From positions 1-8,703 of the forward strand of contig VSNK01000237.1 in assembly GCA_009774255.1 (NCBI GenBank): DNA of 8,703 nucleotides. Direction: 5' to 3'. The DNA comes from Faecalicatena sp. Lineage in GTDB: Bacteria > Bacillota > Clostridia > Lachnospirales > Lachnospiraceae. Within the stretch, counting starts at the first letter, position 1. The number at the start of each line of letters is the position of its first letter. Positions 1 through 5,425 of this stretch are shown here, piece by piece. The position numbers and the translations under genes were made by a program. The notes beneath the pieces were generated by a model. That model had not been told where the DNA came from and did no database searches. It was given only the letters and a program-made list of their open reading frames with translations.

Positions 1-157
1 ATATTCTTCCTATCATGCCGCGTATCTTTCCTCTCATGACGCATATTCTTCCTATCATGCCGCGTATCTTTCCTCTCATGACGCATATTCTTCCTATCAT
101 GCCGCGTATCTTTCCTCTCGTGCCGCGTATTCTTCCTCTCATGCCGCGTATCTTTCC
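1..157. repeat. 21-bp tandem repeat array after cbiB, cut by left edge
   Basis: Seven complete 21-bp units start at 1, 22, 43, 64, 85, 106 and 127, and a partial unit starts at 148. On the plus strand units alternate between a form beginning atattcttcc and one beginning gtatctttcc, so the leftmost part has a 42-bp higher-order period; the units nearest cbiB break this pattern. There are no unique spacers, so it is not a CRISPR array. Because 21 is a multiple of three, no stop interrupts either strand in the repeat frames. On the minus strand the array is in the same frame as cbiB and starts directly after its TGA stop; it would encode a basic heptapeptide repeat of the type MRGKIRG. From an ATG at 142 this frame stays open to the window edge. 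Whether any of it is translated cannot be told from here. Confidence 0.95.
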
Positions 158-1177
158 TCAGAAGAATACCCGTACTTTGAGCATGACCAGCAGACATAAC
201 ATTTCACACAGCCATGCGGTCATGTACATCAGATGATTCACCCGTCTGATGTCCCCATATTCTACCCTGCGCACCTCCTCACCGATATACGGTTTCTTTA
301 CGGTCTTTCCAAAATAACTGGCATCGCCCGCAAGCCTGATCGAAAGCGCACCGGCGCAGACCGCCTCCGCCTGGCCGGCATTCGGACTTGCATGTTTTTT
401 TCGGTCCCTTTTATAAATCGTCCATGCTCCGATTCCCGAAAAATGGCGGCCTGCAATAAACGCTGCGGCAATCATAAGGCAGGCGCTGATTCTTGCCGGA
501 ACGAAATTTACAAAATCGTCAAGCTTTGCCGCCGCCCTTCCGAAATACAGGTATTTGTCATTTTTATATCCGATCATAGAATCCATGGTATTTACCGCTT
601 TATAAAAAAATCCAAGTACCGGACCGCCTACTGCCAGATACAGCATCGGCGCGATCACTCCGTCAGAGGTGTTCTCTGCCACCGTTTCTATCGCCGCTTT
701 CGCAACGCCTTCTTCGTCCAGATGCTCCGTATCCCTGCCTACAATCATGGAAACCGCTTTCCTTGCCTGCTCCAGGCTGCCATTTTTCAGATATTGCCAG
801 ACTTTCATACTTTCTACCTTCAGACATTTTACTGCCAATATCTGATAAGTCATCATGCACTCCACCGCCGTTCCAAGGATTGGGTGCAGCTTATATGCCA
901 TAAACAACAGAAATGCCGCAGCTGTCACCACACTGATCGTCACAATGAGTACCAGTTCCGCTCCTCGCCTGAGCTCATTTCTGCGATCATCTGCCTTCTT
1001 CGCTTTTCTTTTTATTCCTGTCTCTGTTCCTGTTTCTATTCCTGTTTTGCAAAGTAGTTTTTCGGTTCCTGTGATCAGTTTTCCAATCAGCCGGATTGGA
1101 TGAGGCAGATCATAAGGATCACCGAAAATCAAATCTACGAGAAATCCCAGAAAAAACGCAATCATATGATAGGTCAT
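158..1177 (-). CDS. cbiB: Adenosylcobinamide-phosphate synthase CbiB (membrane protein)
   Basis: CbiB joins adenosylcobyric acid to aminopropanol or its phosphate, making adenosylcobinamide (phosphate). It is an integral membrane enzyme. The 339-residue product shows the family landmarks in order: an N-terminal hydrophobic segment ending in DLIFGDP then PHPI (about residues 15-28), a second membrane segment near 75-100, GRDT, the conserved block ETVAENTSDGVIAP, NTMDSMIGY, DDFVNFVPARI, and HASPNAGQAEA with GALSIRLAG near the C-terminus, ending in a hydrophobic stretch. Length is slightly above the usual 310-330. The start at 1177 is chosen because AGGAG lies 7 nt upstream and the frame further 5' lacks CbiB character; that stretch falls in a hairpin-rich spacer. 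A second ATG at 1165 is possible but less well spaced. Residues 45-56 are a small TGxE repeat. It is the last complete gene of the cluster, 145 nt after cobC. Confidence 0.95.
   Translation of the reverse strand: MTYHMIAFFLGFLVDLIFGDPYDLPHPIRLIGKLITGTEKLLCKTGIETGTETGIKRKAKKADDRRNELRRGAELVLIVTISVVTAAAFLLFMAYKLHPILGTAVECMMTYQILAVKCLKVESMKVWQYLKNGSLEQARKAVSMIVGRDTEHLDEEGVAKAAIETVAENTSDGVIAPMLYLAVGGPVLGFFYKAVNTMDSMIGYKNDKYLYFGRAAAKLDDFVNFVPARISACLMIAAAFIAGRHFSGIGAWTIYKRDRKKHASPNAGQAEAVCAGALSIRLAGDASYFGKTVKKPYIGEEVRRVEYGDIRRVNHLMYMTAWLCEMLCLLVMLKVRVFF
1010..1045. repeat. 12-bp repeat, three copies, inside cbiB
   Basis: The plus-strand core ttcctgt recurs at 1015, 1027 and 1039, a strict 12-bp period. 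On the coding strand this gives TGIE, TGTE, TGIK at CbiB residues 45-56, in a charged segment between the first conserved block and the second membrane helix. It keeps the frame and looks like a slippage expansion in a tolerant linker. Confidence 0.8.
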
Positions 1178-1322
1178 ATAGTATCTCCTATTTGTGCCCA
1201 TGCCGTTTCCCGGCGCAAACAATCCTGAAAGCCGGGCACAAGTACTTGATGTACACAGGCTGCTATGCAGCCTGGCGCTGCACGGACTGTGCAGTGAATG
1301 CACAGTCCTGGTAGTAGTTTTT
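1178..1322. repeat. Hairpin-rich spacer between cobC and cbiB
   Basis: This 145-bp gap holds three consecutive inverted repeats. First, ttgtgccc (1192-1199) can pair with gggcacaa (1234-1241), with an inner cccggc (1209-1214) / gccggg (1231-1236) pair. Second, aggctgc (1257-1263) and gcagcct (1267-1273) flank a 3-nt loop. Third is a perfect 10-bp stem with a 5-nt loop at 1284-1308. No credible gene lies here. None of the stems is followed by a good T-run on the minus strand, so they do not read as rho-independent terminators. The last bases before cbiB carry its ribosome site. The layout resembles a small dispersed palindromic element rather than a regulatory leader, but this is inference. 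Confidence 0.7.
1284..1308. repeat. 25-nt perfect hairpin (10-bp stem, 5-nt loop), family copy 1
   Basis: ggactgtgca (1284-1293) and tgcacagtcc (1299-1308) form a perfect 10-bp stem around the loop gtgaa. It matches the hairpin at 3561-3585, read on the opposite strand, at 18 of 25 positions, and the stem differences come in complementary pairs. It sits just downstream of the cobC stop codon on the minus strand. Confidence 0.85.
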
Positions 1323-2054
1323 TCATATTTCTGCTGTCACCTTTATCTGGATATCATCTTCCTGTATTATCCTGTCAGCTCCTGTCAGTGTGCGTACATC
1401 AGGCGCCCCTGCGCCTGAACCGGCACCGAATGTCCTGTCATTCATCCCTGTCAGTATGCATACATAGCCCCTGCCGTTTGCCGCCTGATAGTCAAAATAA
1501 TCCTTTCCGGCAAATAAACTCAGCAATGACATAATAACTCCGCCGTGAACAATGATTCCGACAGAAGGAAAATGGCTGCAGCCGCTGCCGCGCTTCGGCA
1601 CGGGCGTGCATTTTGCCGCACATTTTTCTACATTCCACCCGGCAGCCCGGCTCAATTCATGACACATTCTCAGAAATCCTTTTTTACATCGCAACGCAAA
1701 AGCCTTTCTGCTTTCTCCCCCCGGAAAATCCAGTGTGCCGCCACTGTCGAGCCATTTTTGATATTCCGCATCCTCCTTTAATTCTTCATAATTTTTATAT
1801 TCAAACCGCCCGAAATCAATCTCTTCCCATTCCGGAATCATAATCGGGCGCAATGCAGGATAAAGAATTTCAGCAGTCTCCGTACATCGTTTCATGGGAC
1901 TGCAAAACAGATACTCCACATCAGGATAAAATTTCCGCATTTTATAAGCTTTCAATAATTCTATCCCTTCTTCCGAAAGGGGCTCGTCCGTTTTTCCCAG
2001 ATATCTTCTCTCTTGATTTGCCCGTGTTGCACCATGCCGGATGAATGCCAGCAT
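1323..2054 (-). CDS. cobC: CobC-like histidine phosphatase (probable alpha-ribazole phosphatase)
   Basis: A phosphoglycerate-mutase-type histidine phosphatase. In this setting it most likely removes the phosphate from alpha-ribazole 5'-phosphate or adenosylcobalamin 5'-phosphate, in the cytoplasm. The 243-residue product has the catalytic RHG at residues 6-8, then an ERRYLGKTDEPLSEEG stretch, CSPMKR near 51-56, an acidic EEIDFG around 77-82 and the second catalytic His at 170 (IVHGG). It is longer than the roughly 200 residues usual for CobC, owing to a basic, Cys-rich insert around 141-163 and a Gly-rich tail from about 203. The start at 2054 is preferred because RHG then falls at the usual position; its A overlaps the TAA of the upstream gene (TAATG), typical of coupled translation. 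An in-frame ATG at 2081 has only a GAGG 13 nt away. The substrate is inferred from context; the fold is clear. Confidence 0.88.
   Translation of the reverse strand: MLAFIRHGATRANQERRYLGKTDEPLSEEGIELLKAYKMRKFYPDVEYLFCSPMKRCTETAEILYPALRPIMIPEWEEIDFGRFEYKNYEELKEDAEYQKWLDSGGTLDFPGGESRKAFALRCKKGFLRMCHELSRAAGWNVEKCAAKCTPVPKRGSGCSHFPSVGIIVHGGVIMSLLSLFAGKDYFDYQAANGRGYVCILTGMNDRTFGAGSGAGAPDVRTLTGADRIIQEDDIQIKVTAEI
1381..1465. repeat. Imperfect 19-bp direct repeat, 66 nt apart, in cobC 3' end
   Basis: The 19 bases at 1381-1399 and 1447-1465 match at 17 positions, and a further cctgtcag occurs at 1371. The offset of 66 nt is exactly 22 codons, so both copies encode the same frame: YVCILTG and DVRTLTG. 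This suggests an old in-frame duplication in the CobC tail, but the similarity beyond the repeat is weak. Confidence 0.5.
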
Positions 2055-2437
2055 TATTTGATTTTCCGTCCGATCCCACATATGACACGCTCTACCTCAT
2101 CCGCTCTCTTTGCAAGCCGCACCAGAATCCTTCCCACACGCTCCCTGTATTCTCTTTCAAACGGATCTGCCGGAACAATCCCGTTTCCAATCTCATCGCA
2201 TATCATAATACAATCTTCATTGCAATCCAAAAATGACATGATTTCATCTTCCGGGCATCCCCCGTCAACCATACGGCTCTTAACCCACTGATGAAAATGA
2301 TTGATGATCACAATGCTTCCATTTGATTTCATGTCCCCTGGCAAAACGCCGTCCAACACCCTATTTTTTGGCACATCCTGTTTTGAAAGTACATACTCCA
2401 GTTTTCCCTGCGATGTTCCGCCTATTACTAATTTCAT
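2054..2437 (-). CDS. Short, diverged CobU-family protein
   Basis: A 127-residue protein related to CobU (adenosylcobinamide kinase / guanylyltransferase). It begins MKLVIGGTSQGK, a P-loop like CobU's GGxxSGKS but with Leu after the Lys (residues 6-13). It then has a hydrophobic strand IVIINHFHQW where CobU has its second core strand, and ends with DEIGNGIVP followed by FEREYRERVGRILVRLAKRADEV, close to the CobU C-terminal half. The central CobU segment with the guanylylated His (RHR motif) is missing, so the length is well below the usual 170-190. The start at 2437 has GGGAG 5 nt upstream; the ATG at 2449 has no ribosome site. It is coupled to cobC by TAATG. A complete CobU is encoded at 3732-4283, so this copy may be kinase-only, accessory or regulatory. 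Its function is not established from the sequence. Confidence 0.75.
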   Translation of the reverse strand: MKLVIGGTSQGKLEYVLSKQDVPKNRVLDGVLPGDMKSNGSIVIINHFHQWVKSRMVDGGCPEDEIMSFLDCNEDCIMICDEIGNGIVPADPFEREYRERVGRILVRLAKRADEVERVICGIGRKIK

Positions 2438-2739
2438 TTTTACTCCCATCTGTCAATCTACATATACTCACGGCCTAACCGGCCGTGAACAGTAAGGAGT
2501 TGTAGAAAAATAAGTGATACAGATTGCGCAGGATTTTTCTTCGGATGTGCAGGTCAAAAAACGCAGGCGTAGTGGGCTACGTCGAGGCTTTTTGACCTGT
2601 GCAGCCGGAGAAAAAGACAAGCCAAGATGTATCAGTTATTTTCCTACAACTCCTAACGTGAGTATCGCGCCTGCCGCAGCCGCAAAGCGGCATAATTCCT
2701 CATGCGATTGTGCTCATCGAATGATACTGTGCGGCAGAT
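2438..2739. other. Gene-free spacer between cobS and the cobU-like gene, filled by palindromes
   Basis: No convincing gene fits in these 302 bases. They hold a 160-bp inverted repeat (2495-2654), a hairpin with 8-bp stem and 5-nt loop beside it (tcacggcc 2468-2475 / ggccgtga 2481-2488), and an enclosing pair atactcacg (2464-2472) / cgtgagtat (2657-2665) that competes with that hairpin. Nearer cobS, ctgccgca (2671-2678) pairs with tgcggcag (2730-2737), with gccgc/gcggc inside. No minus-strand T-run follows any stem, so I do not call a terminator. No promoter pair is clear. Confidence 0.75.
2495..2654. repeat. 160-bp ungapped inverted repeat (MITE-like palindrome)
   Basis: Two 78-nt arms (2495-2572 and 2577-2654) face each other around a TGGG loop with no gaps; 59 of 78 positions are complementary. 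The ends are perfect: aggagttgtag matches the complement of ctacaactcct. A second strong block is aggtcaaaaa against tttttgacct, and the tip is cgtag/ctacg. The inner block GGAGTTG...CAACTCC is flanked on both sides by TAA, which could be a 3-bp target duplication. There is no transposase. This fits a non-autonomous mobile palindrome or a structured RNA made as part of the operon transcript; the sequence alone does not decide. Confidence 0.85.
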
Positions 2740-3516
2740 TTATCTGGCGCTCCGTATCAAAACATCCATAAAAGCCGCCGCCATTATCATACATCCCTCA
2801 CAAAAAACTACAAAAAATCCGGCCGTATCGCCCGTCACTCCCCCGAATTCCTTCCTGCTGCGATAAAAATAATACGCCAGCGCCAGGAAAGCCGCCGCTG
2901 CCACAGCCAAACCCGCGGGAAATGACAGAAAGCACATCAGGCCAATACATCCCACGCTCTGTAAAAATAACGAAAATTTCACAGCCCTCTTATGGGAACT
3001 GTCTGCGAAAGTATAAAGCATACCCTCTTTTTTCGCCAACGGAAAAGAAACGGCACTGATGCCGCACAGACAGCGCGACAGGAAAAAACCGCAGCATACA
3101 ATTTTTAACAGCATGTCACTTTCTATTTCCGAAAATGCGCCAAAAAGAATCAGTCCATAAGCGGCAAGCATAATCACTGCAAAAGCCCCGATATGGGAGT
3201 CCTTTAATATTTCCAGTTTTCTCTCCCTGGGGCTGTAAGAATGGATCGCATCCATCGTGTCCATGAAGCCATCTACATGAAATCCTCCCGTAATAAGAAT
3301 CGGAATGGCCATTCCCACCGCGGTCCTGCACAAATCCCCTATTTGATAAATGCCGCATAAATAGTTCCAGAAATAAATGCAGCCGCCGATCCATGCTCCG
3401 ATCCACGGAAAAAAACAAAAAACATACTTCATGTCATCTTCTTTCCACTCAAACTGCGGAACAGGAATTTTAGAATAAATGGATACTGCTATAAAAAAGG
3501 ATTTTATCACCTGCAT
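2740..3516 (-). CDS. cobS: Cobalamin synthase CobS (membrane)
   Basis: Adenosylcobinamide-GDP ribazoletransferase. It joins AdoCbi-GDP to alpha-ribazole (phosphate), the step that attaches the lower ligand, in the cytoplasmic membrane. The 258-residue product is of normal length. It shows the N-terminal TxIP-like SIYSKIPVP (12-20), the metal-binding signature TGGFHVDGFMDTMDA (76-90), KDSHIGAFA (105-113), several hydrophobic segments, and GGVTGDTAG (225-233) near the C-terminus. The start at 3516 follows AAAGGA at good spacing, and the family N-terminus begins right there. It is separated from cobU by 215 bp and from the next gene by 302 bp of palindromic sequence, unlike the close packing elsewhere in the cluster. 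No key residue is missing. Confidence 0.96.
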   Translation of the reverse strand: MQVIKSFFIAVSIYSKIPVPQFEWKEDDMKYVFCFFPWIGAWIGGCIYFWNYLCGIYQIGDLCRTAVGMAIPILITGGFHVDGFMDTMDAIHSYSPRERKLEILKDSHIGAFAVIMLAAYGLILFGAFSEIESDMLLKIVCCGFFLSRCLCGISAVSFPLAKKEGMLYTFADSSHKRAVKFSLFLQSVGCIGLMCFLSFPAGLAVAAAAFLALAYYFYRSRKEFGGVTGDTAGFFVVFCEGCMIMAAAFMDVLIRSAR

Positions 3517-3731
3517 ATGTTTCCTTTCGATGCTTTCATCTTATGTAATTACTCTGCACAGGATAGCGCATTTACTGCGCTATCCGTACGAAAACGTATA
3601 AATCGCAAGAGCAATCCCCATTGCCGCAGGGTGCTTAACATCCAGTGGATGTTAGTTCAGCACGGACCGAAGCGGAGCGTAGACATTTTCATGGGATTGC
3701 GGCGTAACTACGAAGGTACTGAGTAGTTACA
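3517..3731. repeat. Multi-hairpin element between cobU and cobS
   Basis: This 215-bp gap appears to be one folded unit. Its ends pair: 3543-3554 against 3721-3732 (12 positions, one G-T wobble), abutting the cobU stop codon. Inside are a perfect 10-bp hairpin (3561-3585), tacg/cgta (3587-3590 / 3595-3598), a long-range pair gcaatccc (3611-3618) / gggattgc (3693-3700), and a composite stem: gtgct (3631-3635) with agcac (3659-3663) enclosing taacatcc/ggatgtta around a 3-nt loop. An alternative hairpin gtaactac (3704-3711) / gtagttac (3723-3730) competes with the outer stem. No gene, promoter or terminator is evident apart from the cobS ribosome site. It could be a dispersed repeat element or a structured RNA segment. 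Confidence 0.75.
3561..3585. repeat. 25-nt perfect hairpin (10-bp stem, 5-nt loop), family copy 2
   Basis: ggatagcgca (3561-3570) and tgcgctatcc (3576-3585) enclose the loop tttac. The minus-strand reading aligns with the plus-strand hairpin at 1284-1308 without gaps: three base pairs differ by paired changes and one loop base differs. Confidence 0.85.
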
Positions 3732-4283
3732 TTACCATTTTATAATGATCGGAATCCCTGCCGCCACTTCCACTGCCCGATCCGCCATTGCCGCAAGTTT
3801 TTGCTGAATCATTCCCATTGCATGAATGTACTCCGTGGTTGTTTCGTCATAAGCAATTCCATCTTCGAATACATTGTTCCCCACCACAACAAGGTGCGTT
3901 GTCTGTTCCTTTAACAGCTTTATACCGCATAGAATATCTTCCATAACCTGCATTTTTGTCCTGACATTGTCTCCTGAAAACATCTCATTTGCCGTCAGGT
4001 TCGAAATACACTCCAGCAAAACCGTGCGCTCTCCTGTCTCCATCTGATCCAGTGCGCCGGAAATCGCCGTCGGCTGTTCGATCGTAAGAAAACCTTTGCC
4101 CTTTCTTGACTTCCTGTGTCTGTCAGCCTTAGCGCGTCCTTCCTCATCAAAAACCCGCATCGTTGCAAGATAATATTTTTTCATAGCTGTTTTCTCCACA
4201 CTCTCCTGTGCAAGAGAAACAGCCAGCTCTTCCGCATAAGAAGATTTGCCGCTTCCGCTTCCCCCGACGACCAAAACCATCAT
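3732..4283 (-). CDS. cobU: Bifunctional adenosylcobinamide kinase / guanylyltransferase CobU
   Basis: CobU phosphorylates adenosylcobinamide and then transfers GMP from GTP to give AdoCbi-GDP, the activated upper half of cobalamin. The 183-residue product is of full family length. The P-loop GGSGSGKS is at residues 7-14, the likely guanylylated His is His56 in DRHRKSR, followed by LTIEQP. The core strand VLLECISNLTANEMF occupies the place of the family DCLTxxxxN motif. The C-terminal part reads NNVFEDGIAYDETTTEYIHAMGMI, the DGIAYDE subtype, and ends in AGIPIIIK. The gene starts 2 nt after the cobT stop. ATG codons at 4283 and 4280 are adjacent and both possible; the ribosome site is weak (AAGG about 11-14 nt away), so coupling to cobT is likely. 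It differs in subtype from the short paralogue at 2054-2437. Confidence 0.94.
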   Translation of the reverse strand: MMVLVVGGSGSGKSSYAEELAVSLAQESVEKTAMKKYYLATMRVFDEEGRAKADRHRKSRKGKGFLTIEQPTAISGALDQMETGERTVLLECISNLTANEMFSGDNVRTKMQVMEDILCGIKLLKEQTTHLVVVGNNVFEDGIAYDETTTEYIHAMGMIQQKLAAMADRAVEVAAGIPIIIKW

Positions 4284-4285
4284 GT

Positions 4286-5425
4286 TTATAAATACCTTTC
4301 ATATTGTTCCATTTTCAAATCCGAAAACAGAGTTCTCTTACGATAAACGCACAACGCCATTTCCAAAAGGGAGAGCATCATCACGGCTCCCGTTCCTTCG
4401 CCCAATGCCATCCCGCCGTCTATCACCGGCTCCAGCTTTAATTCCTTCATGAGCATCTCCGCTGCCGGTTCTTTGCCCTTATGTGACGGAATCAGATACC
4501 GTATTGTTCCCTGTACCATTCTTTCCGAGAGCAATGCCGCTGCCATGCTGATCACGCCGTCAAGCACGATCGGTATATGAAAGACACCGCCGCCGATACA
4601 GAGCCCCACAAGCCCGGCAATATCCAATCCCCCGACTGTTTCCAATACAGTGAGAGGCTCTGCAGCATAAAGCCCATACTTCCTGACCGCCTCCGCAATA
4701 ACCCGCTTTTTATACTGTAATTTTTCATCGCAAAGTCCGGCGCCCCTTCCGGTCACTTCCTCGGCTTCACATCTCAGCAGCGCTGCCGCCACCGCACTGC
4801 TCGTTGTTGTGTTTCCAATTCCCATCTCCCCGGTTGCAAGAATCTGATACCCCTTCTTTTTGCACTCTCCCACGATATCCATACCGGTAAAAATTGCCTT
4901 GACAGCCTCTTCCCGCGTCATGGCCGGTTCTTTCCTGAAATTTCTGGTGCCGCAGCGAATTTTTCTGTCAAGCACTCCTGCAATCTGCTCTTTTCCATTG
5001 ATTCCGATATCTACAGGAATCGTGTCCGCCCCTGCCTTCGCCGCCATTTTTCCGACAGATGACATACCCTTCCCCATCTGCGCCGCTACTGCCGCCGTGA
5101 CTTCCTGGCCGGACTGGCTGATCCCTTCCTCCACAATTCCATGATCCGCACACATGATGATAACCGCTTTTTTGGCAAGATCAATTTCATCCGTACCTGA
5201 TATGGCGCCAATCTGTGCAATGATCGTTTCAAACCTTCCCATCCCGTCAAGGGGCTTGGCGATCGAATCCCAGTTTTCCAATACCTTTTTGTATATGTTA
5301 CGGTCAGGTTCTTCCAATTTCAGTTTCTTCAGGGTTTCCTCGTTATTTCCAAACGGCAGAAAGGGTTCCCCGCAGGGGCGCTCCTGCGTATGATTATTTA
5401 ATATGTGACTTCCTGAGTATGCCAT
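4286..5425 (-). CDS. cobT: Nicotinate-nucleotide--dimethylbenzimidazole phosphoribosyltransferase CobT
   Basis: CobT transfers the phosphoribosyl group of nicotinate mononucleotide to a lower-ligand base such as dimethylbenzimidazole, forming alpha-ribazole phosphate in the cytoplasm. The 379-residue product contains the expected SIAKPLDGMGRFE (54-66), MCADHGIVEEGISQSGQEVT (91-110), ATGEMGIGNTTTSSAV in the middle, GGLDIAGLVG, and the catalytic-Glu region ALGEGTGAV (Glu343). It is slightly longer than the usual 350 residues because about 40 residues precede the conserved region. The start at 5425 is well supported: GGAGG at 5432-5436 with a 6-nt spacer, lying inside the end of cbiP. It therefore overlaps cbiP by 32 nt, and it is followed after 2 nt by cobU. 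Which lower base it prefers cannot be read from the sequence. Confidence 0.96.
   Translation of the reverse strand: MAYSGSHILNNHTQERPCGEPFLPFGNNEETLKKLKLEEPDRNIYKKVLENWDSIAKPLDGMGRFETIIAQIGAISGTDEIDLAKKAVIIMCADHGIVEEGISQSGQEVTAAVAAQMGKGMSSVGKMAAKAGADTIPVDIGINGKEQIAGVLDRKIRCGTRNFRKEPAMTREEAVKAIFTGMDIVGECKKKGYQILATGEMGIGNTTTSSAVAAALLRCEAEEVTGRGAGLCDEKLQYKKRVIAEAVRKYGLYAAEPLTVLETVGGLDIAGLVGLCIGGGVFHIPIVLDGVISMAAALLSERMVQGTIRYLIPSHKGKEPAAEMLMKELKLEPVIDGGMALGEGTGAVMMLSLLEMALCVYRKRTLFSDLKMEQYERYL

Noticed and set aside
1..157. CRISPR array
   Set aside because: Units abut directly with a 21-bp period and no unique spacers; they are simple tandem repeats.
15..236. Plus-strand ORF with heptapeptide repeats
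   Set aside because: It is open only because the repeat period is a multiple of three; it runs into the antisense of cbiB and has no ribosome site or recognisable domain.
233..1057. Long plus-strand ORF opposite cbiB
   Set aside because: It lies wholly antisense to a well-supported gene, has no recognisable domain and is rich in residues expected from reversed cbiB codons.
1178..1303. N-terminal extension of CbiB from an upstream ATG at 1303
   Set aside because: The added 42 residues come from the hairpin spacer and do not resemble CbiB; a good AGGAG site marks the start at 1177.
1257..1322. Rho-independent terminator after cobC
   Set aside because: The stems are strong, but the T-run lies on the plus-strand side; on the minus transcript no U-tract follows them.
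2054..2449. Short CobU-like gene as a pseudogene fragment of cobU
   Set aside because: It has its own ribosome site, an intact frame, a P-loop and both ends of the fold, and belongs to a different CobU subtype from the full-length copy.
2438..2739. Cobalamin riboswitch in the large spacers
   Set aside because: I looked on the minus strand for the B12 box (AGCCAGGAGACCTGCC-like) and found none; the spacers lie inside the operon and their pairing is palindromic rather than riboswitch-like.
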